From: Actinomucor elegans
Taxonomy: Eukaryota > Mucoromycota > Mucoromycetes > Mucorales > Mucoraceae
Assembly: GCA_026027325.1 (NCBI GenBank)
Contig: JAMSLZ010000007.1
Location: forward strand, 1,116,001 to 1,180,000
DNA: 64,000 bases
Reading direction: 5' to 3'
In this document: positions 32,785 to 42,821 of the stretch, piece after piece
Position numbering within the stretch: position 1 is the first letter of the stretch
How the letters are laid out: the number at the start of each line of letters is the position of its first letter
The notes under the pieces: model-generated
Seen by the model: only the letters and a program-made list of their open reading frames with translations
Database searches by the model: none
What the model was told of the DNA's origin: nothing
Translations under genes and position numbers: made by a program

Positions 32785-34226
32785 ATGGATAATATTAATA
32801 ATGTTAAGGATACTTTATTAATGGAGTATCAGATTCTAACAAATGATTATTGGAAATTTTTAAATTATGGTTGGCCAGAGATTGAACAAAAAAATATCAC
32901 ACTAAAAAGATTATATCTATTAAAAAGATCAAAGAAATTAAAAAGATTTTATTAGAAAAGTTAGGAATAATACCTGTTTATTTCTTCCTAGTTATATTAT
33001 TTGGAGATAGAGATTATAGAGGACCATATAATAATATAGAAAAAGGCTTATTGATATTATATTTTATAGTAGAGAATATATCAATTGAAGATATGGATGA
33101 TTATATATCAAAAAGTACTTTTCATCAAATATACAGACAATTTTATTCATCAGATAGAATGTTAAAATTAAATAAGATTTTAAGTTTTTCTTTACAAAAC
33201 ATGTTTTCAAATATAAAAATTAGACTTTTAAATGGAATGATAGAGAATCCAGATTTGTTTAATCAAGTAACAATACATTTAGACGGCCATGATAAAAGAG
33301 GTATGGTATATGGTGCAGAAGATAAATCCATATATTATAGTTACAAACTTAAAAAAAATGGGTTTAGAACACAAGTTGCAATAGATACAAATGGTATGGT
33401 ATTATTTGTATCAGACAGTCAACCATGTAGTACTAATAATGATGGATCTATGCTTATAAATATGAATATTGAAAATAAACTAAATTTGATGGATTGTATT
33501 GCATTAGATGGAGGATATAGCCTATACGTAGATAATATAATAAATAGTTCTGATCTAAATGACTATAACTTCGTATATCCTATCAGAAAAGATAAAAATA
33601 TAAACTTAAATGAAATTGAAATAAATTATAACGATCAATTTGGAAGTTTTCGGTCTAAAATGGAAAAAACTTTCTCAGATTTGGGATGTATCTTTAAAAG
33701 ATTAAATAACAAAAAACCTTTTTTAACTACTAATATAAATATATATAATATTCAACTAAAAATTGCATGTGTCCTTTTTAATTTAAAAAAATATATTAAA
33801 CTAAACAATATAGAACATAGTGATTTTCATTCATATTGGATTAATGATAGCTTTGATTTTAAATACAAAAATGATATTTTGAATAATAATGAAAATTATA
33901 AATCACTTCCAAAGTTAAATGAAAGAATAAACAATTTAGATAAAATGAAATTATTACAGCAACAATTTTTAGGATTAGAATTATCAAATATTGCTCATTT
34001 TAAAAATAATAATATTTATAATAATGAGAAAATGGACTTGGAAATAGATATAGATAATAATGAAAGTTATGAAATTGAAACTATTTTGGATCATAAAGGG
34101 TTAATAGTCGAAGATAGTTATTACCTTGTGAAATGGCAAAACTACAGTGATGAGGATAATTCATGGATACATTACAGTAAATTTAATAGTTTTGATTGTA
34201 TTAATATATATTGGAATAGTAAGTAA
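32785..34226 (+). pseudogene. Dch3 transposase: DDE domain plus chromodomain, frame broken near residue 40
   Basis: With one base restored in the A run near 32904-32908 the product is 480 residues. As written, the first frame stops at 32955 and the remainder is open from about 32960 to 34226. Acidic triad candidates: LDGHDK (about 165), ALDGGY (about 241) and SKMEKTF (about 291). YYSYKLKKNGFRTQ and FVSDSQPC match the other two Dch proteins. The chromodomain is at about 427-480 (YEIETILDH, YLVKWQNYSDEDNSW, INIYWNS) and is the closest of the three to chromovirus chromodomains. Unlike Dch1 and Dch2 the break is not at A_AAA_AAG, so recoding is unlikely here; mutation or base-calling error is likelier. 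Confidence 0.75.
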
Positions 34227-34247
34227 CTAATTTAAAATGTTATAGAA

Positions 34248-34479
34248 GACGGACATCTTGTTTCATATAAATTTGGTACGTATATTAGGAGAAAGCATAA
34301 ATATAATATTGCTTTTTCATGCAAAATGGAACAGTTGCCTTCTTGATAATGTTTATTATACTTAATAATAATTTTAATTCATGAAAAAAAGTTATAAATT
34401 ATAAAATATATGGATATATTAAAAAAAAATAGGACATATACAATAGATTTAAAAGATATATTAATTGTAGATATCCGTC
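34248..34479 (+). repeat. Dch3 right direct terminal repeat
   Basis: 232 bp, apparently identical to 32141-32372, starting 21 bp after the transposase stop. Confidence 0.92.
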
Positions 34480-34767
34480 CAGAGAGATCTTGAGTTTACA
34501 GCCAAAGGAGCGAACGCAATTTCATTGGCTGAGAGCGGAGATAACGAACGTCCTTCATTGGCTGAAAACTAAAATGCAAAAATCTCGAGCTAGAGATATG
34601 CTAGAGACTTCAAACAAAAATGGAGCAATTCCTTGTAATTTTCTTCAATATGTATCAAATTCTTGACTATACTTGTTACTTGGCATTTCGAAATTGTGAA
34701 TGAAAAAGCGGTAATAACCAAATGCAACATGCAACACGTACACCCCACTTAGCTTCGAGTTCACCAT

Positions 34768-35699
34768 TTAGAAATCAGCGTAGTCTTCTACTACCTTGAC
34801 ACACGCATTCAGTCTTGAATTCACCCATCGTTGAAACTGCTCATTTGCCTTGGACACCATAACATCAGGAACCATAGACTTCACCTCACGAGTAAACAAC
34901 TTCAATCGATCACCGTTTACAGCATGCTTGAGCCTTAAACTGTTTCTTCCAGTCAAGTAGTAAGTACCAGACTTCTCGTTCACGGACAGAATCGTATAAG
35001 GACCTTCCCACTTATCACCAAACTTAGACGTAGGCGTTGGATCCAGCAACAGAACTTCTTCACCAACTTCAAATTGCTTTCTAAAGACCACCTTAGCGTC
35101 GTAGCGCCTCTTAGCCTTGGCTTTTCTCTCATCAGAAACTTGCCTTGCTTCAGCACGAACATTCTTCAATAAGTCTTGCACCATCGCTACACGTTCTTTT
35201 AACTCTTCTTCTTCTTCACCTTTTCAATATTTCTTTCACCGGGAGAAGTACCATTTTTGCCGATTTGATGTCCAAGGTATTCAACATTCTCTTTACCAAA
35301 GAAACACTTTTTCCGTTTCAACTTGAGATTTGCTTTTTCACATGCTTGAAACATAAGTTTGAGATGGATTTTATGTTCCTCCATGTTCCTTGAGTACACC
35401 AGTACATCATCCAGAAAAACCAATATAAACTTGCCAATATATTCCTTGAATATGCTTGAGACTACAGATTGGAAACCAGATACCCCAATGCAAATACCCA
35501 TTGGTAACACCTTATAACGATACACGCCACGTTTACCCACAGAAAAACCAGTGACTTCAGCAGAAGCAGCATCTTTCAAAGGCAATTGGTGATAACCAGC
35601 GGACATATCACAAGTAGTAAACACGCATGCACCAGCAGTAGCTTCCGTTAATTCCGATACCGTGTATGTTGGAAAATTGGTTTCTACAATCATCTCATT
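34768..35699 (-). pseudogene. Trn1 Pol, 3' half: RT palm fused to post-integrase tail by a deletion
   Basis: 35199-35699 encodes the RT palm (CDMSAGYHQLPL, FLDDVLVYS, YLGHQIGKNG). It stops in a lysine run beside a (CTT)n tract at about 35190-35215. 34768-35184 then encodes only the C-terminal part that normally follows the integrase core (GPYTILSVNEKSGTYYL, ending near WVNSRLN). All of RNase H and the integrase core, roughly 2 kb, is absent. No chromodomain is present at the end. The element could spread only with helper proteins. Confidence 0.85.
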
Positions 35700-35957
35700 G
35701 AAGAACAATTCAAATTAAAAGATGTATCTATTATTTTTTTTTATTTTTTTCACTTCTAATTTTATATATTAATATAATTATAATTATACTTCGGATTTAA
35801 AATACCCCTAGTTTCGTACCAGCCACATATGTACGAGAACCTTTCTCTAAGAGAAAGAACCATAAAGAGTCGCGGTGCAAGTTTTTTTGCAATTTACACC
35901 TTAAAAACTAATACAAAATTAAAAAATATATACAATAATGGAGTTTAATGGATTCTC
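35700..35957. repeat. 258-bp solo unit of Dch type inside Trn1 RT
   Basis: Starts GAAGAACAATTC and ends TGGATTCTC (GA...TC), flanked by ATT (35697-35699, 35958-35960) where Trn1 pol should be continuous. It has no gene. The size, end letters, 3-bp duplication and an internal GCAA...TTGC stem near 35880-35895 match Dch terminal repeats, although the sequence is not that of Dch1-3. Confidence 0.6.
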
Positions 35958-35960
35958 ATT

Positions 35961-37538
35961 TGCCTTCCGGTAATCAATCACACAGCGACCAGAACCATCA
36001 CGTTTTGGCACCATAAATGCCGGACTTGTCCAAGTACCATCCGATTCTTCAATGAGATCCAGAGCTAACATTTCATCTACATACTTATTTAGCTCTTCTT
36101 CATCCGACCAAGATAAACGAAATGGCTTCGTTCTTACAGGCACCGCGTTTTCCTTCAAGTTTATAGCCAAAGAGTAGCCCTTTATCTTTGTCAGACCAGA
36201 TACCTCAGAAAAACAATGGGCATATTCTTCTACCACAGGGGCCAACAGATCATGTACACCCGAACTGATATTGTTGATATCATATATCAACTCCTTCACG
36301 GGATCACCTTCTTCATAACCAATTGGGACAATGCTTTCTTCCAATGTCTCCGTATACTTCTGCGATACCTTGATATGGTAAACTTGCTTCAGCTCCTTCA
36401 AGTTTGCATCTAGCCTTGTCAACCTGGCTGCTTTGTTATCTACTTTGCTTACTTGACCAGGTAAACTTGTAGTATAACATGGCAGAGAAACCACACCAGT
36501 CGTTGAGGGTATCTTTATGGTTGACGAACCCAGATTTATTTCCACCCCATACGACTTGAACCACGGGATACCCAGGATGCACAGTTCGTTACCATCGTCA
36601 GTGTCTTGAATACACATATGTTCGGGCCTGATCTTGCCTGCAACATTTATTGGGACATCCAAGACAATCTTGCTTCTTGTTGACGGCTTTTTGTTATCAA
36701 AACCAACTAGTTGCAAGCTGTCGTCGATAGGAACCAAACCCAGAGATTCACATAAGTATTTTGATAGCACCGATATACTTCCACCAGTATCAAAAATACA
36801 TTCGACCGCCTTGTTACCGATCTTGATCATACCTTTCAGTGGTGAACTAGCTCTCATCTTGTTTAAATCGTATGGATATCGATAAACAGACTCAGCTTCA
36901 CTGAAATTGAGATCATCATCTTCATCCACAGTGGCGAATTCCGACTCCAAAGACTTGACCGAAGAAGAACTTGTATGATCTGAATCATAATCTGTAGTAG
37001 TATCCGAGTCATAATCGCTTTCGTCTTCTACCAGGTTGATCTCCATTACTTGATGATCTGCGTTTAGATGCCTTTTGTATCGTTTTGGCCTTTGTACTCG
37101 CAAATCACGCAAACCATCCACCAGATCTCTTTCTGCATTCTTGTCAATAGCTACCCAGTCGAGCATCGACAAACCAGAATCCAGTTTAGCCAATCGGTCC
37201 CATACCTTCAGTGTCTTGGTCTCGACTTGCAAACGTCTTGGGGTCCTACGTTTCTTTTTTGGAACCAGAACTTCGGGTGGTGACGGATCAATTTCCACTG
37301 GCACTTGTTTCATGGCGGCCTTTCCTTTGTTTCGAGCAACCCTTTTTGCTGGAGGAGCAGAATTACCTATCACCGGGGGAGCGAATTGGACAACTGTCCC
37401 ACCAGGTATCTGATCTTCCATGGTTCTCTTGACGCCAGTACCATAAACCTCGTTGGGGCCATCATCTTCACCTATAGTATCAACCATATTGACTATTGGC
37501 GGTTTCAGAGGATTTGAAATTTTTGGAGTACCAGTCAC
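35961..37538 (-). pseudogene. Trn1 Pol, 5' half: protease and start of RT
   Basis: The frame is -1 relative to gag and overlaps its end; the first in-frame start-like codon is GTG 37538, so a -1 shift from gag is likely. The aspartic protease reads CIFDTGGSISVLS (about residues 240-252). The RT opens with TSPAFMVPKRDGSGRCVIDYRK and is then cut by the 258-bp solo unit, resuming at 35699. Long basic and acidic linkers precede the protease (KKKRRTPRR, DYDSDTTTDYDSD). Homologous to Trn2 pol along the whole length. Confidence 0.85.
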
Positions 37539-37540
37539 CT

Positions 37541-38772
37541 CTAAGACTGATACTCGTTCCCTTTTCCCTGATCGATGGGAACAGCATTACTACCAGTTGC
37601 TACCGCACCAACATTTTGCCTATTTTGCTGGGATAAATACTCCGGGCAGTCATACTTCTTATGACCTTCCTTATCGCAAAAGAAACAGACAAACCGACGA
37701 GTAGGACCAGTATTAGGAGCAGAAGTCTTCATAGCCGTAAAATTTTGAGCCTTTCCAGATGACTGACTCAAATTCACCAGGTTAATACTTAACCGTTCCA
37801 GTTTATCTACTGTTGTGTTTGCACAGTGAAATAATAAAGAAGACTAAAAAGAGTACTTTTTGAGACTGTGCTTTATTAACAAAGATGAAGATCCTATAAC
37901 TATGTCTAAACTGAACCTATTTATACTAATCGTCTATCTAAGTGTGGTGAAGAGGATTTAAGAAGATGTTATGTTATAGGTCTATGTTCTAGATATATAT
38001 CCATCTGAGACATGAATCTTAAACATATCAACTCATAAGTGCTTCCGTAAAGATGAGATTGATAATGAATAAGTTATTATTCATACAATAGTCTCTATTC
38101 TATAACATCTACCAATGAGAACATGCTTGACACAGCTGAAGCCTCAGAACTTCTAGAAGAGCTAACATTCTCCTGAGCGGAACCAGTACCAGGACCAAAA
38201 TCATGGTTCATACCGCGAGCACCATACTTCTTGAGACTCTTCTCAATTTGTTGCGCTTTCTCCTTGGCATGTTCAAACGTAGCAGGGGTACCATCCTTCT
38301 CAACTTCAAACGCAACATTTGGTTTGATCGCATTCAAAAAGGTGCGCACTTGGTAACTTTCGCTCTTGTTACCCAACCACGAAAACAATTCTTGCATCTT
38401 GAATGCTACGTCGGTTACCGTTGGATATTCAGACCCTTGAACCAAAGTTTGGAGCTCTTGCCACCATTGATCCTCTTGATCAGCCAAGTAGTGTTTTCTG
38501 AATTCCTTGACAAATTCATCCCAAGTTGTAGCTCTTGATCCCACTACATTCCACCAAGTTTCCGCCTTGCCAACCAAGTGATCGCCTACCACAAAAAGGA
38601 TCTCTTCATCCGTGAACTTGGTAGTTTTTCTTAAACGATCCATCTTGTTGAGCCAAACCATAGCTTCGTTAACCTTATTGCTTTCTCCAGCAAAATCCCT
38701 AGGTTCATTCATGAAGCGAACATTGGCACCACCACGTCTTGGTACAGAATTAACAGTAGAATCAGACATCAT
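37541..38772 (-). pseudogene. Trn1 Gag, split by a solo LTR
   Basis: Starts at ATG 38772 or 38769. A retrotransposon Gag domain (AMVWLNKMDRLRK, GKAETWWNVVG, DEFVKEFRKHYL) runs to 38113. The solo G LTR (37811-38107, duplication TCTAC) interrupts it, and the remainder 37541-37810 holds one canonical CX2CX4HX4C knuckle (CFFCDKEGHKKYDC). It ends in TAG at 37541-37543. Similar to Trn2 Gag and unlike the Gag of Chr1-3, which have two odd knuckles. Confidence 0.88.
37811..38107 (-). repeat. Solo LTR, family G (reversed)
   Basis: 297 bp, TGTTGTGTTTGC...TCTATAACA, reverse of 22085-22393 with small length differences, flanked by TCTAC (37806-37810, 38108-38112). Confidence 0.9.
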
Positions 38773-38844
38773 ATAATATTCTCTAAAATAACTTGAAAGG
38801 AGAGACATCTTTAGCACTTGAATCTAGGATACAGCCGGACCAAC

Positions 38845-39927
38845 TGATATTGTGGCTATGTTCTTTTATGTTTACCTTGAATAGAGAGAGTAAACAATAT
38901 ATATATAATTGCGTAATAGAAGACTGTAAAGACTATTATTATATATATCGAACAGATCCAGAAAGGGCTTTAGGTGTGTTCGCTTTAAAAGACAATAAAG
39001 CAAGTAAAAGAAAAAGTGATAAAGTAAGGGAAGAAAGACCCAAAAATTGAATTATCGTTTATTGACAGGCACGATTGATCTATCTTATATAGACATCAAT
39101 CTGCCTTCTACTTCTACTACATAACTTAACATTCTACAAGTACAACCGGATAAACCATCAGTAACTTCAATAACTGGCTTCTAATCACAACATATACAAT
39201 CACCAATCTAAAGACCATTAGATTGTGAATACTGAAGCATCAGAAACATAACCAGCGTAAAACATCCATCTTCTGCAGCAGAGCACCGAGTAACTATCCA
39301 GAGTCAATGCATTTGATCTGCGATCACTCGAGAACAATAAGAATCTAGGTGTAACACTAGATCAAATGTCAAATTCGAGGGACCGAGACATTGAATGGAT
39401 CTACGATAATATATACAAAAGGGGAAAACGGAAAAGACGGGAAAAATGGGAAAAGGACATCGAATAAAAGAAAAGGGAAAATAAAGATTCACAATGTGAA
39501 TGAAATGAGTGAAATGTACAAAAGAAAACTGAATGAAGGGAATATAATACTAAAAGTAAAGGGAATAACAAATATAATAAGAAAATATATATAAGAAGGA
39601 AAATGTGTCAGAAAAATACACTGTTTGAGACCAGGCCAAGAGAGATAGTAACTTGAAACCTTGCTTATTCCAGAGAGATCTTGAGTTTACAGCCAAAGGA
39701 GCGAACGCAATTTCATTGGCTGAGAGCGGAGATAACGAACGTCCTTCATTGGCTGAAAACTAAAATGCAAAAATCTCGAGCTAGAGATATGCTAGAGACT
39801 TCAAACAAAAATGGAGCAATTCCTTGTAATTTTCTTCAATATGTATCAAATTCTTGACTATACTTGTTACTTGGCATTTCGAAATTGTGAATGAAAAAGC
39901 GGTAATAACCAAATGCAACATGCAACA
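38845..39927 (-). repeat. Trn1 5' LTR, intact (1083 bp)
   Basis: TGATATTGTGG...CATGCAACA. It contains two ATTGGCTGA (CCAAT-type) motifs near 39714 and 39750. It ends 9 bp before the tRNA-Gly. It is long compared with the 302-364 bp LTRs of the other elements here. Confidence 0.92.
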
Positions 39928-39936
39928 ACAACAATT

Positions 39937-40007
39937 GCGCGGTTGGTTAAGTGGTATAATCTTCGCCTGCCACGCGAAGGGCCGGGGTTCGATTCCCCGA
40001 CCGCGCA
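39937..40007 (+). tRNA. tRNA-Gly (anticodon GCC)
   Basis: 71 nt. Acceptor arms GCGCGGT/ACCGCGC with discriminator A, anticodon stem-loop TTCGC-CTGCCAC-GCGAA with anticodon GCC, and T arm CGGGG-TTCGATT-CCCCG. No intron and no encoded CCA, as in eukaryotic nuclear genes. A TTTATTTTT tract follows as a pol III terminator. Confidence 0.96.
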
Positions 40008-40058
40008 TTTATTTTTCCATGTACTACTTTCGGTAGTGCATTTAACGTTATTATCAAT

Positions 40059-40344
40059 TGTCGTGTGCAGAGTTATATATTTTTAAAGTAGATTGAAATA
40101 AGTTTATACAAAAGATTATATATGGGATAAAAGGGTGTCTTTTATTGTTTTCCATTTCATTTGATATTTATAATTGATTGAAGGTCAAACACAAGTCTGT
40201 GTGTACCTGACAGATGTATATTTTAGTGTAGATTTTTATATAAAAGTGTAATTAAGAGATAAAAGATGATCTTTATTCATTTAGCGTTCTATTTGATATT
40301 TATACTAATTAAAAGGTTACGCACAAATCTGTGTGTACCTGACA
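40059..40344 (+). repeat. Two short LTR relics 3' of tRNA-Gly
   Basis: 40059-40212 runs TGTCGTGTGCAG...TACCTGACA (TG...CA, about 154 bp). 40213-40344 is a 5'-truncated, diverged copy ending in the same TGTGTACCTGACA. Related pieces lie at 42362-42720 next to the other tRNA gene. Confidence 0.6.
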
Positions 40345-40604
40345 CTACCTTCCTCCCTGTTGTAAACGCTCATGATTATATTAATAAGAGAATACTGTAC
40401 AGATAGAAAATCGTATAGATATCCTTATATATAGCTGCAGAAGTGTATAAAGCATTATTACCAAGAACCAGAATGTAAATGACTGTATTTGATTATGTTA
40501 AAATATCTTTATTTATATATCACTCTGAGCAAGTAGACGCTAATTGATAAATACTATCTCTCACACCAAATATTACATCCAATACTATTTTACCTTTGAA
40601 TATA

Positions 40605-41102
40605 ATGATCCCGACACTCCTCGCCGCTAATCTTGGTCCGCTCATTTGGTTATTATCCCTGGTCTTCTTTATACGCAGTCCAACCTTGTTCCTGGCAAAT
40701 CGTAATATGAATTTAGAATCAAGTACCGATCGTGAAAAAGTATATAAGAGATGCGTTTTATCACCTTTTGACCAGTTTGCGGTAAAATTAAAAATAAAAG
40801 CAGGTAGTAAGTCGATTATAACTTGGTTATAGTTTATTCAACTTAAATGTGATTAGTTATTTCTAACTAGTTTTTCTAGCTTGTATTTATACTCGTTGAA
40901 TTGTGACTGAAGGTTATTTACTTGTGTTCATATAAGAAGTATAAGAAGGACGTATCTCTGTTTAAGGACTGTATCGCTGGCGCTGTATAAGGTAATCAAT
41001 GATGCTTTAGTATGTATGTGCTACAGCTAGGGCGCACAGGCCTCTAGTCTGTCTGTACTTCAATTATGTGGCTATTTCACCACACAGTTAATCAATTCTT
41101 GA
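40605..41102 (+). pseudogene. Small ORF with a hydrophobic segment, interrupted by a solo LTR
   Basis: ATG 40605 opens a frame (MIPTLLAANLGPLIWLLSL...) with a hydrophobic stretch at about residues 3-23 that could span a membrane. The solo Chr1 LTR (40778-41084) falls in codon 58; without it the frame ends five codons later at TGA 41100-41102, giving about 62 residues. It is less AT-rich than its surroundings, which is why I list it. No family recognised; it may be a first exon or chance. Confidence 0.25.
40778..41084 (-). repeat. Solo LTR of the Chr1 family
   Basis: 307 bp, TGCGGTAAAA...TTTCACCACA, flanked by CAGTT (40773-40777, 41085-41089). It differs from the Chr1 LTRs by scattered changes and a 6-bp gain (GGCGCT) near 40980, so it is older than the intact copy. 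Confidence 0.93.
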
Positions 41103-41199
41103 TCTATAATAAAAACTATCCACAGTTTTAAAAGTATTTCTACCTTTCAAAATCTCTATCTACCACCTTTACAACACTCCCAAAAAAAAAAAGTACAGG

Positions 41200-41974
41200 T
41201 GTTGTAAACATGACTTGTTCAGTGTCCGTCACCAATCAGGTCAATGTTCGACAATGCTTATACTCAGCTTGTGCTTTGACAGCTTTGTAACGTCGGTTAA
41301 GATGAGATATATATGGAAATCAATGCTTAGTGCAACTAACCTTCATAAACTATCTATCACCGAATATATAAAGAGCTACATTACATATCATTAATAATTA
41401 ATATATATATTATAATTATTTTCATATTATTAAATTAAAATTATATAGTTTTCTTTATTTATCAAGTTGTAAGTTGCTAAAAAACTTACGACGTGCTTTT
41501 TAATCAATTTTAAAAGAAAAAAATTGTCGCACAACAGGGTTTCGATCTGGTGTGAAATATTATGAAAAAAAAAAAGTTTAATTGTATTGAAAAGTAATAT
41601 AAAAGTTTAATCTTTATAAGTTTTGCATAATTATTGCAATTTCTTATTTTTACGTTAATTACCAAACTTTCAAAAATTACAATAAAAAAGTGTTAAACAA
41701 AAAAAATATAATTACAAAAAACACTATTTAATTTAAAAACTAATTTTATTTTATTTTTTATTTTTAACGTTGCTCAAAGTCGTACTAGAATGGATTACTA
41801 TAAATCCTTGTTAACTCCATGAGCGCAGTCTTTGACTAACTCAATCGTCTATAATATCAAGTTAAATCCGAACTTCAATTTTGTATAAATAGCTCATCAT
41901 TTTAATGCTTTAATAAATCAATTCGTTTTATCAGTCTGGTTATTTTTACAGTCTTTATTATATTCGATATAACA
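41200..41974 (+). repeat. Solo LTR of the Chr2 family, carrying a solo Dch2 repeat
   Basis: TGTTGTAAACATG...TCGATATAACA, the reverse of the Chr2 LTR, split at 41373-41775. No matching 5-bp duplication flanks it (ACAGG left, CCATT right), so it may derive from recombination between different copies. Confidence 0.85.
41373..41775 (-). repeat. Solo Dch2 terminal repeat
   Basis: 403 bp, GAGCTACATTA...AACGTTGCTC, reverse complement of the Dch2 direct repeat, inserted in a Chr2 LTR with the 3-bp duplication AAA (41370-41372, 41776-41778). It shows that one repeat unit can exist alone with its own target duplication. Confidence 0.85.
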
Positions 41975-42361
41975 CCATTCACTCAATAATATATATAGAG
42001 GAATTATCTGCTCCACTATCACGTATCAAGCATATTCACAAACCCAGAATATCATGATACCCCACCCACAGTCCAGAAGGTTGCACTTCGCTTACCTTCA
42101 CACGTCAGACTCCCTCACTGACCTTTTTGTTTATTTATTGATACAAATATGGTTTTAATGATATAATTAAGAAATTATTGATACACTTTTACATATTTTA
42201 AAAATAATTTATCATGTATTTAGTTCTTTTAAAAGTTGTATCTTTGGACCTTGTTTTATTATCTGAAAATATGCTTGTTTATAATACTGGTATAGATAGT
42301 TCCTCATATATAAATATATTTTAACTATAATAAACGATCAATTGGTTCTGATGCTACCAAA
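41975..42361. other. Spacer, nothing recognised
   Basis: AT-rich sequence with one GC-richer patch (about 42040-42120). No ORF, RNA gene or complete repeat seen. Confidence 0.4.
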
Positions 42362-42720
42362 TGTCATGTGCTGAGATATATGTTTTATAGTCGATTCCAA
42401 TAAACGTGTACAAAAAGTTATATATGAGATAAAAGATACTCTTTATTAAATTCTAAGATACAATTAATATTTATACTAGTTAAAAGGTTGTCATCTGCAG
42501 AGTTATATATTTTTAAAGTAGATTGAAGTAAGTTTATACAAAAGATTATATATGGGATAAAAGGATGTCTTTTATTGTTTTCTATTGTCAGGTACACACG
42601 GTCTTGATATGTAACCTTTTTAATTAGTATAAATTATCAATTGCATCTTAGAATAATAAAGAGTATCTTTTATCTCATATATCTCGGCACACGACACACA
42701 AATCTGTCACTACCTGACAC
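42362..42720. repeat. Mosaic of short LTR relics 3' of tRNA-Glu
   Basis: 42362-42488 starts TGTCATGTGCTGAG and 42489-42585 starts TGTCATCTGCAGAG; both resemble 40059-40212. 42586-42696 is reversed (TGTCAGGTACACAC...CACACGACA). These are repeated hits by one short-LTR family beside a tRNA gene. Confidence 0.55.
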
Positions 42721-42739
42721 TGGAGAGAAAAAAAAATAT

Positions 42740-42811
42740 TTCCCCAACGGGGAGTCGAACCCCGGCCGTATCGGTGAAAGCGATAAATCCTAGCCGTTGG
42801 ACCATTGAGGA
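42740..42811 (-). tRNA. tRNA-Glu (anticodon TTC)
   Basis: 72 nt on the minus strand. Acceptor TCCTCAA pairs with TTGGGGA (one G-T pair), anticodon loop CTTTCAC gives TTC, and T arm is CGGGG-TTCGACT-CCCCG. No intron and no encoded CCA. On the minus strand an A-rich then T-rich tract (AAATATTTTTTTT) follows and would end pol III transcription. Confidence 0.96.
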
Positions 42812-42821
42812 GATGGTATTT

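Larger units (their letters stand above)
32141..34479 (+). mobile_element. Dch3: DDE-chromodomain transposon with direct terminal repeats
   Basis: 2339 bp, inserted in the Trn1 LTR. The empty site is seen in the other LTR at 39671 (TTATTCCAGAGAG), giving the 3-bp duplication CAG (32138-32140, 34480-34482). It is bounded by two 232-bp direct repeats and carries one transposase gene. Between the left repeat and the gene (32373-32750) there is only AT-rich sequence. Confidence 0.85.
21924..34736 (-). repeat. Trn1 3' LTR, shattered by nested insertions
   Basis: Pieces 21924-22084, 22394-22848, 31407-31452, 31954-32140 and 34480-34736 line up with the intact LTR at 38845-39927. The gaps are filled by a solo LTR, Chr2-B, another solo LTR and Dch3. 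Confidence 0.88.
21924..39927 (-). mobile_element. Trn1: Ty3/gypsy element next to tRNA-Gly, heavily nested and internally deleted
   Basis: The outer ends TGATATTGTG and GCAACA are flanked by ACAAC (21919-21923, 39928-39932), so the whole 18-kb block is one insertion plus later arrivals. Its junction is 9 bp 5' of the tRNA-Gly. The 5' LTR (38845-39927) is whole. The 3' LTR carries a solo LTR, Chr2-B with Dch2 inside, a solo LTR with a MITE inside, and Dch3. RNase H and the integrase core are missing, so it is non-autonomous. A tRNA-type primer site (TGGTCCGGCTGTATCCTAG on the minus strand, 38824-38842) lies 2 nt from the 5' LTR. Confidence 0.88.

Noticed and set aside
38793..39050. 85-codon ORF across the Trn1 primer site and LTR (relatives at 21929 and 50268)
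   Set aside because: It is LTR sequence repeated wherever the LTR occurs, with no domain.
41535..41560. tRNA B-box-like string (GGGTTTCGATCTGG) in the Dch2 repeat, suggesting a SINE
   Set aside because: No A box at the right distance and no tRNA-like fold; the other Dch units lack it.
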